From NCBI RefSeq assembly GCF_009604455.1, contig NZ_WEGL01000002.1, positions 496,001 to 560,000 of the forward strand: 64,000 nt of DNA. Direction: 5' to 3'. A program made the translations under genes and the position numbers. The notes below the pieces were generated by a model. The model was given only the letters and a program-made list of their open reading frames with translations. It did no database searches and was not told the origin of the DNA. Below are positions 56,388 through 64,000 of this stretch, in pieces. The number at the start of each line of letters is the position of its first letter. The first letter of the stretch is position 1. This stretch comes from Streptomyces sp. RB17. GTDB lineage: Bacteria > Actinomycetota > Actinomycetes > Streptomycetales > Streptomycetaceae.

Positions 56388-57674
56388 GTGCGGATACCCA
56401 CCGGATCCATCGTCATGGCCTGCGCGCTCTCGGTGGCGCTCCTCGTGGCCGGCTGCGACCGCCCTGGCGTCAAGGAGGCCAGGATGGGCGACGAGGTCTA
56501 TCTCCTGCCCGCCACGGCCCAAGGGCCCGACCCCTTCACCGGTTCCATGGTCACCGTGCCGACGGGATCTGGTGCGGGGAGCGCCGGTCCCACCGGGCCA
56601 CCGCACACCGGTACGGCCGATCCCGCCGCCACCGGACCGCCCGTCCCCGGGTCGTCCCCGCCGGCACTGCCCGCCGGGCTGGTCGCCGTACCCCCGCGCC
56701 CCTTCCGCATCCTGTCCGGCGCGACTCCCGGCCTCTACGGCGGTACCGCGCGCAAGGCCGGCTGCGACGTCGAACGGCAGATCGGGTATCTGGCGGGGAA
56801 CCGGGCCAAGGGGGACGCCTTCGCCCGCGCGGCCGGTGTCTCCGCGAGCGGCCTCGGCGGCTATCTGCGCGGCCTGACCCCCGTCGTGCTGCGCGCCGAC
56901 ACCCGGGTCACCGACCACGGCTACCGGGACGGGGAGGCCTTCGGTTATCAGGCCGTCCTCCAGGCCGGTACCGCGGTCCTCGTCGACAACCGTGGGCTGC
57001 CCCGTGTGCGCTGCGCCTGCGGCAACCCGCTGGCGTCGCCCGCGCCGACCCGCGGCGGCTTCGGCGCCCGCGGCAGCGCGTGGTCCGGCTACCGTCCGGG
57101 CCAGGTGATCGCGGTGGCGCCGGCACCCCGGGCGGTCACCAGCATCACGATCGTCAACGCCGAGACACGCACCTGGATCGAACGCCGCGTCGGTCACGAC
57201 GTACGCCACGACCAGGTCGTCCCCGCGCCCTCCTGGGCCACCGCCGCGCCCGGCACCGCCCCCGACCCGGCGGACACCGCCTCCCCGGGCAGCGCACCGC
57301 CGTACACCACCCCGCCCGGTCCGCTGCGGAGCCTGCCGGGCACCTCTCCGGGCGCGACCGGCGGGCCGCCCACGGCTGCCGGCCAGACGGCGCCGGGCCC
57401 GGCCTCCGGGCGGAGCACCCCGGCCCCGGCCCCGGACACGGCCGGCCCGTGGTCCCCGCCGAACCTCGATCCCGATCCGGAGGCCCCCGGCAGCCCGGAC
57501 CCGCCCTACGAGATCGGCCCGCCGGACGGGATCGGACCGCCCGGCATGCCCGACACCCTCGGCCCGCCCGACCGCGGCGGACCGGTCCCGGAGGGCACGC
57601 CGGACGCCGCCAGGTCCAGCGCGGTCCCCGGCGCGGCGGACGGCGAGGTCACCGCGCACCTCTCCGGCGGCTGA
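56388..57674 (+). CDS. DUF6777-like lipoprotein with long Pro/Gly-rich tail
   Basis: 428 aa. Signal peptide with lipobox LLVAGC. The folded part spans about residues 100-260 (FRILSGATPGLYGGTARKAG, CDVERQIGYLAGNRAKGDAF, LTPVVLRADTRVTDHGYRDG, VRCACGNPLASPAPTRGGFG), the pattern I associate with DUF6777. Four Cys could be paired. Residues from about 285 are low-complexity Pro/Gly/Ala. GTG 56388 has GGAG 6 nt upstream. Role unknown; it precedes a SpoIIE-type phosphatase gene on the same strand. Confidence 0.8.
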   Translation: MRIPTGSIVMACALSVALLVAGCDRPGVKEARMGDEVYLLPATAQGPDPFTGSMVTVPTGSGAGSAGPTGPPHTGTADPAATGPPVPGSSPPALPAGLVAVPPRPFRILSGATPGLYGGTARKAGCDVERQIGYLAGNRAKGDAFARAAGVSASGLGGYLRGLTPVVLRADTRVTDHGYRDGEAFGYQAVLQAGTAVLVDNRGLPRVRCACGNPLASPAPTRGGFGARGSAWSGYRPGQVIAVAPAPRAVTSITIVNAETRTWIERRVGHDVRHDQVVPAPSWATAAPGTAPDPADTASPGSAPPYTTPPGPLRSLPGTSPGATGGPPTAAGQTAPGPASGRSTPAPAPDTAGPWSPPNLDPDPEAPGSPDPPYEIGPPDGIGPPGMPDTLGPPDRGGPVPEGTPDAARSSAVPGAADGEVTAHLSGG

Positions 57675-57759
57675 GCCCCTCCGGCGGCGGACGCGTACGC
57701 CCGTGGGCCGACCGGGAGGAACAGTCGAAGAATCGGACAAATCCTGGCAAGGTGGGCCC

Positions 57760-59841
57760 ATGGCAGTTCGGGGAGCGAGTGCCGTGTCACTCCCGGAGGA
57801 CTGGCCCGCCCACCCGGACCCGATCCTGGCGCTCAACCGCATGGGCACCTTCGACTGGGACCTGGACACGGGCCTGTTCCACATGGACGCCCAGGCACAC
57901 GCGGTGTTCGACCTGCTGCCCGAGGAATACGACGGACACCCCGAGACCCTGTCCGTCCGGGTGCTGCCGGCGGAGGCGGCCCGGCTGGACGCGATGGTTG
58001 CCCGCGCCATCAAGGACGGCAGCGAGAACTACGGGGCCTACTTCCGCATCCGCTGCCGCGACGGCACCCAGCGCTGGACCCACACCCAGGGCTACATCCG
58101 CCGGGACGACACCGGCCGCCCGCGCCGGGTCATCGGCATCGTTCGCGACGCCACCGAGGAACTCGCCGAGAGCGACGGGCGCAGCATGCGGGCCGCCCAG
58201 GACGAGGCGTTCCGCCAGCAGACCAACGTCGTCCAGGCCGTCTCCGCCTCCCTCGCCCACGCCCGCAGCGTCCAGGAGGTCATCGACGCCCTCAAGGACA
58301 CCCACGGCATCCGCCATCTCGGCGCGGCCAGCCTGGTCATGGGGCTGGTGGAGGCCGGCCGCATCCGGCTGGTGGCCGAGGGGCCCGTCGACGCCTCGGT
58401 CCCCGGCACCCAGGTCACCGGGATCGACGAGCCGTACCCGATGAGCGAGGTCGTCCGCACGCTCGTCCCGCGGTTCATCGAGTCCCCGGAGGAGTTCGCC
58501 GAGGGGTACCCGATCCTCTGGCCGCACCTCACCGACCTGCACGTCACCTCGGCCGCCTATCTGCCGCTGATCGCCCAGGCCCGCCCGATCGGCGCGATGG
58601 GGCTGCTCTACAGCGACCGGCGGGGCTTCTCCACCGAGGAGCGCGCCGTCCTCGTCGCGCTCGGCAGCAGCATCGCGCAGAGCCTGCAGCGCGCCATGCT
58701 CTACGAACAGGAGAAGGACCTCGCCCAGGGCCTGCAGCAGGCCATGCTGCCCCGCACCATCCCCAGTGTCCGCGGCGCCGACATCGCCGTCCGCTACCGC
58801 GCCGGCACCGCCGCGGGCGCCCTCGGCCGGGACATCGGCGGAGACTGGTACGACCTGATACCGCTGCCCGGCGGCCGGGTCGGCGCGGTCATCGGCGACG
58901 TCCAGGGCCACGACACCCACGCGGCGGCTGTCATGGGCCAGCTGCGGATCGTGCTGCGCGCCTACGCCGCCGAGGGGCACACCCCGGCGGCCGTGATGGC
59001 CCGTGCCTCCGTCTTCCTGCACGAACTCGACACCGACCGCTTCGCCACCTGCCTGTACGCCGAGGCCGACCTGTCCACCGGGGTCGTGCAGGCGGTACGG
59101 GCCGGGCACATCGACCCGCTGATCCGGCACGGCGACGGCAGCTGCCGCCGGGTACAGGTCGAGGGCGGGCTGCCGCTCGGCCTGTCCGCCGAGTTCGGCC
59201 GGCTGGAGTACCCCGTCTCCACCCTGGAACTCGACCCCGGCCACACCCTGCTGCTGTGCACCGACGGGCTCGTCGAACAGCCCGGTGCCGACCTCGACGA
59301 CGGCATGCGCCGCCTGACGGCGCTCGTCGCGGAGGGTCCCGAGGACGTGCGCGCGCTGGCCAACAGGCTGATCCACGTGGCCGAGGAGCGCGGCGGCGAC
59401 GACGACGTGGCGCTGCTCCTGCTGCGCCGGCGCACCGCGGAGGCCCCGCCCGCCGGCGGCCGGCTCCAGCAGCACGTGGCACCCGGCGACCCGGCGGCCC
59501 TCACCCAGGCCCGGCACCTGATCCGCGCCGCGGTCCGCTCCTGGGGCTACCGCGACCGCGCCGACGAGATCGAGCTGGTCGCCGACGAGCTGATCACCAA
59601 CGCGCTGATGCACACCGAGGGCTCCGCGATCGTCACCCTGCGGGCCCTCGACGGCGGCCACCGCAAACTGCGGATCGAGGTGGAGGACTCCTCCAGCGCC
59701 CTGCCGCGCCGCCGCGAGCCGGGGGAGGACGGCGTCTCCGGCCGGGGTCTGCTGCTCGTCGAGATGCTCGCCGACGAGTGGGGCGTGGAGGCGCGGGGCG
59801 GCGGCAAGGCGGTCTGGTGCGAGTTCCGCCGGGGCGGCTGA
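57760..59841 (+). CDS. PAS-GAF-SpoIIE phosphatase with C-terminal HATPase domain
   Basis: 693 aa. A PAS-like domain covers residues 20-150 (ILALNRMGTFDWDLDTGLFH), a GAF domain about 165-330 (VQEVIDALKDTHGIRHLGAA), and a PP2C/SpoIIE phosphatase about 345-560 with metal-binding Asp in IGGDWYDLIPLPGGRVGAVI and GDVQGHDTHAAAVMGQLRIV. An anti-sigma-type HATPase covers about 580-693 (IELVADELITNALMHTEGSA, GRGLLLVEMLADEWGVEARG). It probably controls a sigma factor through partner switching, with phosphatase and kinase activities on one chain. ATG 57760 follows AAGGTGGG; GTG 57784 with GGGGAG upstream is a serious alternative. Confidence 0.92.
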   Translation: MAVRGASAVSLPEDWPAHPDPILALNRMGTFDWDLDTGLFHMDAQAHAVFDLLPEEYDGHPETLSVRVLPAEAARLDAMVARAIKDGSENYGAYFRIRCRDGTQRWTHTQGYIRRDDTGRPRRVIGIVRDATEELAESDGRSMRAAQDEAFRQQTNVVQAVSASLAHARSVQEVIDALKDTHGIRHLGAASLVMGLVEAGRIRLVAEGPVDASVPGTQVTGIDEPYPMSEVVRTLVPRFIESPEEFAEGYPILWPHLTDLHVTSAAYLPLIAQARPIGAMGLLYSDRRGFSTEERAVLVALGSSIAQSLQRAMLYEQEKDLAQGLQQAMLPRTIPSVRGADIAVRYRAGTAAGALGRDIGGDWYDLIPLPGGRVGAVIGDVQGHDTHAAAVMGQLRIVLRAYAAEGHTPAAVMARASVFLHELDTDRFATCLYAEADLSTGVVQAVRAGHIDPLIRHGDGSCRRVQVEGGLPLGLSAEFGRLEYPVSTLELDPGHTLLLCTDGLVEQPGADLDDGMRRLTALVAEGPEDVRALANRLIHVAEERGGDDDVALLLLRRRTAEAPPAGGRLQQHVAPGDPAALTQARHLIRAAVRSWGYRDRADEIELVADELITNALMHTEGSAIVTLRALDGGHRKLRIEVEDSSSALPRRREPGEDGVSGRGLLLVEMLADEWGVEARGGGKAVWCEFRRGG

Positions 59842-59886
59842 AGCGCCTCGGCGCTCGATGTCGGTACCGGGTGGCACTCTGGACCC

Positions 59887-60750
59887 ATGCCGGAACTGCC
59901 CGAGGTAGAAGCGCTGAAGGACTTCCTCACCGAGCACCTGGTCGGCCGCCGGGTGGCGCGGGTGCTGCCGGTCGCCGTCAGCGTCCTGAAGACGTACGAC
60001 CCTCCGGTCACCGCCTTCGAGGGCGGCGAGGTGACGGCCGTGCACCGGCACGGCAAGTTCCTGGACCTGGCGGCCGACAGCGGGCTGCACCTGGTGACCC
60101 ACCTGGCCCGGGCCGGCTGGCTGCAGTGGAAGGACCGGCTGCCGTCGGGCCCGCCCAAGCCGGGCAAGGGCCCGCTCGCGCTGCGGGTGGCCCTGGAGAC
60201 CGGCGAGGGCTTCGACCTCACCGAGGCCGGCACCCAGAAGCGCCTCGCGGTCTACGTCGTCCGCGATCCGCAAGCGGTCGAGGGCATCGCCCGCCTCGGC
60301 CCCGACCCGCTCGCCGCCGACTTCGACGAGGACCGCCTCGCCGCCCTGCTCAGGGACGAGAGACGCCGGCTGAAGGGCGCCCTGCGCGACCAGTCCCTGA
60401 TCGCCGGCGTCGGCAACGCCTACAGCGACGAGATCCTGCACGCCGCGAAGATGTCCCCGTTCAAGCTCGCCGACTCCCTCACCCCGGAGGAGATCCACCG
60501 GCTCCACGAGGCGCTGCGCTCGACGCTCGTCGAGGCGGTCGAGCGCTCCCGGGGCGTGGCCGCCGGGCGGCTGAAGGCCGAGAAGAAGAGCGGCCTGCGC
60601 GTCCACGGCCGGACCGGCGAGCCCTGCCCGGTGTGCGGCGACACCATCCGTGAGGTCTCCTTCAGCGACTCCTCGCTGCAGTACTGCCCCACCTGCCAGA
60701 CGGGCGGCAAGCCCCTGGCGGACCGCAGACTGTCCCGGCTGCTGAAGTAG
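59887..60750 (+). CDS. Fpg/Nei-family DNA glycosylase
   Basis: 287 aa. Starts with the catalytic PELPEVEAL (N-terminal Pro nucleophile after Met removal, Glu next). A conserved Lys is in VHRHGKFLDLA. The helix-two-turn-helix is LKGALRDQSLIAGVGNAYSD, and a C-terminal zinc finger is formed by CPVC and CPTC around residues 248-270. It excises oxidised bases in base excision repair. The usual R near the finger end is replaced within TCQTGGKPLADRRLSRLLK, as in actinobacterial Fpg/Nei paralogues. ATG 59887. Confidence 0.93.
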   Translation: MPELPEVEALKDFLTEHLVGRRVARVLPVAVSVLKTYDPPVTAFEGGEVTAVHRHGKFLDLAADSGLHLVTHLARAGWLQWKDRLPSGPPKPGKGPLALRVALETGEGFDLTEAGTQKRLAVYVVRDPQAVEGIARLGPDPLAADFDEDRLAALLRDERRRLKGALRDQSLIAGVGNAYSDEILHAAKMSPFKLADSLTPEEIHRLHEALRSTLVEAVERSRGVAAGRLKAEKKSGLRVHGRTGEPCPVCGDTIREVSFSDSSLQYCPTCQTGGKPLADRRLSRLLK

Positions 60751-60753
60751 GAG

Positions 60754-61407
60754 CTACGGCGCGTCGACGGACACCAGGTGCTGTCCGTCCGTGGTGCGCA
60801 CGTCATAGCGGGCGATGTCGTCGGCGTGCATCGTGGAGGATCCGAGTGCGGTGAAGGCGTTCGTGGCGTGCCCGGGTTCCATCCAGGTGCCGGCGACCTC
60901 CTCGGAGCCGTCGCGGCCCACGACGACCAGCCGGCACGCATGCGGACCGGTGCCGTCCTTCACGCGCAGGAGCAGCCGGCTGCCCGCGTCTCCGTCGTCC
61001 GCGGTGACCTCGGCCCACACCCCGGTCTTCGGATCGGTCGCCGCGGTGACGTGCGCGGCCGGTGCCGCACGGCCGCCGAAGGCCACGATCCCCGGACCGG
61101 CCACGGCCAGCACCACCGAGGCGGCCAGGCCGTACAGAAGGCGCCGGCGGTGCGCCCGATGCCGGTGCGCGACGTCGCCGAGCAGCCGGTCCAGCAGCCG
61201 GGGACCGGGCTGTGCCATGGGGTGCACGAAGCGCGGCGTGGCCCGGCGGTACAGCATCAGCTGTCGGGTGGCGGGACCGAATTCGGTCACCTGTGCCGCG
61301 CACTGGCGGCACTCCATGAGGTGGTCCTCGAAGCGGAAGGCCTCCGCCTCGTCCAGCACGCCGAGCGCGTACGCGCCGACGTCGCGATGCCTTTCCAGGG
61401 ACCTCAT
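60754..61407 (-). CDS. Zinc-finger anti-sigma factor (RskA-like), membrane-anchored
   Basis: 217 aa. Cytoplasmic N-terminal ZAS-type domain with H29, C33 and C36 in FEDHLMECRQCAAQVTEFGP. One membrane helix is near residues 90-112 (LLYGLAASVVLAVAGPGIVA). The extracytoplasmic domain has VWAEVTADDGDAGSRLLLRV and EEVAGTWMEPGHATNAF, typical of RskA-type anti-sigma factors. The cognate sigma factor is the ECF gene two genes upstream on the same strand. It ends 3 bp after the convergent glycosylase gene. Confidence 0.9.
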   Translation of the reverse strand: MRSLERHRDVGAYALGVLDEAEAFRFEDHLMECRQCAAQVTEFGPATRQLMLYRRATPRFVHPMAQPGPRLLDRLLGDVAHRHRAHRRRLLYGLAASVVLAVAGPGIVAFGGRAAPAAHVTAATDPKTGVWAEVTADDGDAGSRLLLRVKDGTGPHACRLVVVGRDGSEEVAGTWMEPGHATNAFTALGSSTMHADDIARYDVRTTDGQHLVSVDAP

Positions 61408-61580
61408 GCCGAATCCTCGTGCCGATGGGTGCGGGTGGGGTTACTCCGTGCACCCATCCGTACGCAGCCGACAGCCGAATCACTCAAGCCACCACAGATT
61501 CCCGGACGAGAGATTCGGAGCCGCGCGGCCAGCGGATTGGTCCGATTCGGGAAAACTTCGGAAGGCCCCGGAGCGAGGGG

Positions 61581-62093
61581 TCAGAACAGATGGATCGCGA
61601 GGTGCCCGAGGGGCAGTCCGAGCCGCCAGGCCGGTGTCCACACCTTCGGCCCGTCGTCCTCGCCGGCCGGCCCGCCGCCCGGCACCGCGTCCAGGTCCGG
61701 CGCGAGCAGCTCGGTCTCCTCCAGCCAGCGCCAGGCGTCGGCCGCGAGGGCCAGGTCGGGCGAGCGGGTGCCGGACCGCTCGTCCCGTTCGGCCAGCTCG
61801 GCCATGCGCTCGCGCACCCAGTCCCGCCACGGCTGATCGTAGGCGGTCAGGGAGAGCCAGTTCTCCAGCTGCGAGATCACCCGGATGCCGGACAGCTCCC
61901 CGTCGGTGTCGGACAGGAAGACGGTGAGCGCCAGCGCGTCGCGGCCGGCCCGGAACTCGAAGGAGGTCGGCGGCATCAGATCGCCGGTGCGCAGCAGCTC
62001 GTCCGCGATGTACTCGGCGTACAACCAGGCCATGGGGACGGCCAGTTCACCACCGTCGGTGCCGTCCGTGCTCTCGTGCCCTCTGTGCAGCAT
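61581..62093 (-). CDS. Conserved hypothetical protein between ECF sigma and anti-sigma genes
   Basis: 170 aa. The core reads MAWLYAEYIADELLRTGDLM, SFEFRAGRDALALTVFLSDT, LSGIRVISQLENWLSLTAYD and LAADAWRWLEETELLAPDLD; no signal peptide or membrane segment. I do not recognise a function. ATG 62093 lies just after AGGAAGGG-like purines; a later ATG at 62033 is possible. Its position in the sigma/anti-sigma locus suggests a regulatory link (inference). Confidence 0.75.
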   Translation of the reverse strand: MLHRGHESTDGTDGGELAVPMAWLYAEYIADELLRTGDLMPPTSFEFRAGRDALALTVFLSDTDGELSGIRVISQLENWLSLTAYDQPWRDWVRERMAELAERDERSGTRSPDLALAADAWRWLEETELLAPDLDAVPGGGPAGEDDGPKVWTPAWRLGLPLGHLAIHLF

Positions 62094-62248
62094 CCCTTCC
62101 TGCCCTTCCTCCGGTACGTGCGCGTCGCCCGAGCCCCGGTCGGGGCCGCGGCTCCGGCTGCCTGCCCGGAAAGTGGATGAGGACAGCCCATTGCCCGAAC
62201 GGGGGCCACAGCAAGGCGCTTTGCGAGAGCTTTGCTCTGCGGCCGGTT

Positions 62249-62818
62249 TCAGTGCAGGTCGGCCGCATAATCCGGAAGGATCCGGCGCAGCGCGCGCAGC
62301 GCGTAGTACGCGCGGGACTTCACGGTACCGGGTGGAACGCCCAGGGTCTGCGCCGCTTCCGCCACACTGGCCCCGAGGAAATACACGAGTATCAGTACGT
62401 CACGGTGTTCCGGCGTGAGTGTCTTCACAGCCTCCCGGACATCGAGCATCGCGGCGGCCCGTTCGGCGTGATCGGCGGTCACCCGCGCGCTCTCCGGGAT
62501 CTCGGCGCCGGTCTCCACGGGCCGGGCCTGCCGGGCCCGCCGGGCGTCGATCGCGAGCCGCCGGGCGACCGTCAGCAGCCAGGGCCGTACCGAGTCGAAG
62601 TTCTCGGCGTGCAGCGCCTCGGGATGCTGCCAGGCGCGCACCAGCGTCTCCTGGACGAGGTCCTCGGCGCGCTGCCGGTCGCCGTCGCAGAGCCTGAGCA
62701 GCAGGGCGAAGAGCGGACCGCCGTGCTCGCGCTGGAGCGCGGCCAGTTCGTGCTCGGCGGTCGTCGTCCCGTGGGCCCGTGCCGCCGCCTGGTGGATCGG
62801 TGAGGGTCCGGCCGTCAT
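62249..62818 (-). CDS. ECF-type RNA polymerase sigma factor
   Basis: 189 aa. Region 2: LFALLLRLCDGDRQRAEDLV with QETLVRAWQHPEALHAENFD, followed by VRPWLLTVARRLAIDARRAR. Region 4 helix-turn-helix: LTPEHRDVLILVYFLGASVA with EAAQTLGVPPGTVKSRAYYA. The type resembles SigK/SigL-like ECF factors that pair with RskA-like anti-sigmas, and such a gene lies 840 bp downstream on the same strand. ATG 62818 has no strong ribosome binding site. Confidence 0.93.
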   Translation of the reverse strand: MTAGPSPIHQAAARAHGTTTAEHELAALQREHGGPLFALLLRLCDGDRQRAEDLVQETLVRAWQHPEALHAENFDSVRPWLLTVARRLAIDARRARQARPVETGAEIPESARVTADHAERAAAMLDVREAVKTLTPEHRDVLILVYFLGASVAEAAQTLGVPPGTVKSRAYYALRALRRILPDYAADLH

Positions 62819-62911
62819 GGCCGTATGGCAGCGCAGGGCACGGCCCGGGGACAGGGCGCGCGCACGGTTCTGCGACGGACGGTCGATCGCGTCGGCGAAC
62901 GGTCGGACGAA

Positions 62912-62956
62912 CGGTCCGGCGCGGAGCGGTCCGGCGCGCAGAGGTCCGGCGCGGAG
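62912..62956. repeat. Three tandem 15-bp repeats upstream of the ECF sigma gene
   Basis: CGGTCCGGCGCGGAG, CGGTCCGGCGCGCAG and AGGTCCGGCGCGGAG follow one another without gaps, about 95-140 bp upstream of the sigma start codon and just after the permease gene on the same strand. Each holds a GGTCCGGC core. They could bind a regulator or be a simple slippage expansion. Confidence 0.75.
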
Positions 62957-62995
62957 AGGCGTACGTGTGTGCCTGGCGGAGTGATCAGCCGGTGT

Positions 62996-64000
62996 TCATT
63001 CCGTGGGCCGTACCTCGGCCAGTACCGAGCGCCGGTAGGAGTAGCCGAAATAGATCACGCACCCGATCACGAACCACACGGCGAACCGCACCCAGGTCTG
63101 CCACTGCAGGAACGTGATCAGCCAGACCGAGAACACGCAACCCAGCGCGGGCACGACCGGCATCCACGGCGTGCGGAAGGTGCGCGGCAGCTCCGGGCGC
63201 CGGTAGCGCAGCACGATCACCGCCGCGCACACCACCACGAACGCCAGCAGGATGCCGATGTTGGTCAGTTCGGCGGCGGAGCCGATCGGGACGAACCCGG
63301 CGATGGCGGCGGAGGCGGCCCCGACGATCCAGGTCACCCGGGTCGGCACATGCCGCGTCGGGTGGGTCCTGGCGAACCACGGGGGCAGCAGACCGTCACG
63401 GGACATGGAGAACCACACCCGGGTCACACCCAGCATGAACGTGAACATCACGGTGAGGATGCCGATGATCGCGCCCACCGCGATCACGTCCGCGAGCGCG
63501 TTCAGGCCCACCGACTTGAACGCGCTGGAGAAGCCGCTCTCCGGGTCGATGTGCCTGTAGTCCTGCATGCCCGTCAGCACCAGGCAGGCCGCCACGTACA
63601 GCACCATCGAGATCACCAGCGAGTAGATGATGGCCTTCGGCATGTGCCGCTGGGCATCCTTGGACTCCTCGGCGGCCGTCGACATGGCGTCGTAGCCGAA
63701 CACCGCGAAGAACACGGTCGCCGCGCCGGTGAAGGCGCCGCCGATGCCGAACGGGAAGAACGGGTGGTAGTTCGCCTTGTCGATGTGGAACACGCCCACC
63801 CCGATCACCAGCAGCACCACCAGCACCTTCAAGGCGACGACGAACGTCTCGAAGCGGGCCGCGCTGCGCATGCCCAGGTTGAGCAGCCAGGCGATCAGCA
63901 GGCATAGGATCGCCGCGAACAGGTCCACCCGGTGTCCGGCCCCGGTGCCCGGCGCCCCCAGCATCCAGTGGGGCAGCTTCGCGCCCATCTCCTCGACCAG
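62996..64000 (-). CDS. APC-family amino acid permease, N-terminus cut by window edge
   Basis: 335 codons to the right edge; the start is outside. About eight membrane segments are visible (VALKVLVVLLVIGVGVFHID, AIIYSLVISMVLYVAACLVL, ALADVIAVGAIIGILTVMFT). FFAVFGYDAMSTAAEESKDA with QRHMPKAIIYSLVI and the cytoplasmic loop RVWFSMSRDGLLPPWFARTH are typical of cationic amino acid transporters (YfnA/CAT-like). The substrate is likely a cationic or branched amino acid. The C-terminal segments TFLQWQTWVRFAVWFVIGCV and YFGYSYRRSVLAEVRPTE end the protein. Confidence 0.92.
   Translation of the reverse strand: MVEEMGAKLPHWMLGAPGTGAGHRVDLFAAILCLLIAWLLNLGMRSAARFETFVVALKVLVVLLVIGVGVFHIDKANYHPFFPFGIGGAFTGAATVFFAVFGYDAMSTAAEESKDAQRHMPKAIIYSLVISMVLYVAACLVLTGMQDYRHIDPESGFSSAFKSVGLNALADVIAVGAIIGILTVMFTFMLGVTRVWFSMSRDGLLPPWFARTHPTRHVPTRVTWIVGAASAAIAGFVPIGSAAELTNIGILLAFVVVCAAVIVLRYRRPELPRTFRTPWMPVVPALGCVFSVWLITFLQWQTWVRFAVWFVIGCVIYFGYSYRRSVLAEVRPTE

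Noticed and set aside
57787..60606. 939-aa minus-strand reading frame
   Set aside because: Shadow of the SpoIIE-type phosphatase and Fpg/Nei genes, with no domain of its own.

Overview
The window is chromosomal DNA from a high-GC actinomycete, almost certainly a Streptomyces. Supporting signs are the strong G/C third-position bias, frequent GTG/TTG starts, purine-rich ribosome binding sites, Streptomyces-type intergenic repeats, sugar ABC transporters without their own ATPase, an Rpf-type muralytic enzyme, an actinobacterial glgA/glgC pair and a SpoIIE-type phosphatase. I saw no tRNA, rRNA, transposase, phage gene or CRISPR array. Many long reading frames on the opposite strand are GC-skew shadows and were left out.

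Left third (1-21 kb). A large ATP-binding regulator runs off the left edge, followed by an orphan response regulator whose phosphorylation pocket is altered. A complete mycofactocin system lies at 3.2-10 kb. It is arranged as a divergon: mftA-B-C-D-E on the minus strand (precursor, chaperone, radical SAM enzyme, FMN enzyme, peptidase) and mftF-G on the plus strand (glycosyltransferase, GMC dehydrogenase). Next comes a damaged stretch with a TetR gene broken by a 19-bp duplication and a stump of a molybdopterin oxidoreductase, beside intact thioesterase, enoyl-CoA isomerase and TetR genes. A MocR/PfpI divergent pair follows, then about 1 kb without a recognisable gene, panD, a proline-rich small protein, gnd and an Rpf-LysM-M23 cell-wall hydrolase.

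Centre (21-35 kb). These are mostly housekeeping and storage genes: a DMT permease, a FhuF-motif Fe-S protein, glgA and glgC, a secreted GH92 alpha-mannosidase and a wax-ester/TAG synthase. A roughly 650-bp array of regular 80-bp degenerate repeats with no assignable gene follows. After it come a zinc-ribbon SDR, a degenerate HD protein, a 57-aa small protein, a GNAT acetyltransferase and an amidase.

Right half (35-64 kb). Two catabolic operons lie side by side. The first (LacI regulator, ABC importer, GH5-type beta-mannosidase, secreted GH85 endo-beta-N-acetylglucosaminidase, GH38 alpha-mannosidase) has the composition of an N-glycan harvesting locus. The second (FCD-type GntR regulator, RbsABC-like importer, mutarotase, aldo-keto dehydrogenase, lactonase, fuconate dehydratase, SDR) encodes non-phosphorylating L-fucose catabolism. 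Together with the upstream GH92 enzyme they suggest, by inference, that the organism forages on fucosylated high-mannose glycoproteins. The window ends with a lipase-maturation-factor protein, a DUF6777-like lipoprotein, a PAS-GAF-SpoIIE-ATPase phosphatase, a Fpg/Nei glycosylase, an ECF sigma/anti-sigma locus and the C-terminal part of an amino acid permease.
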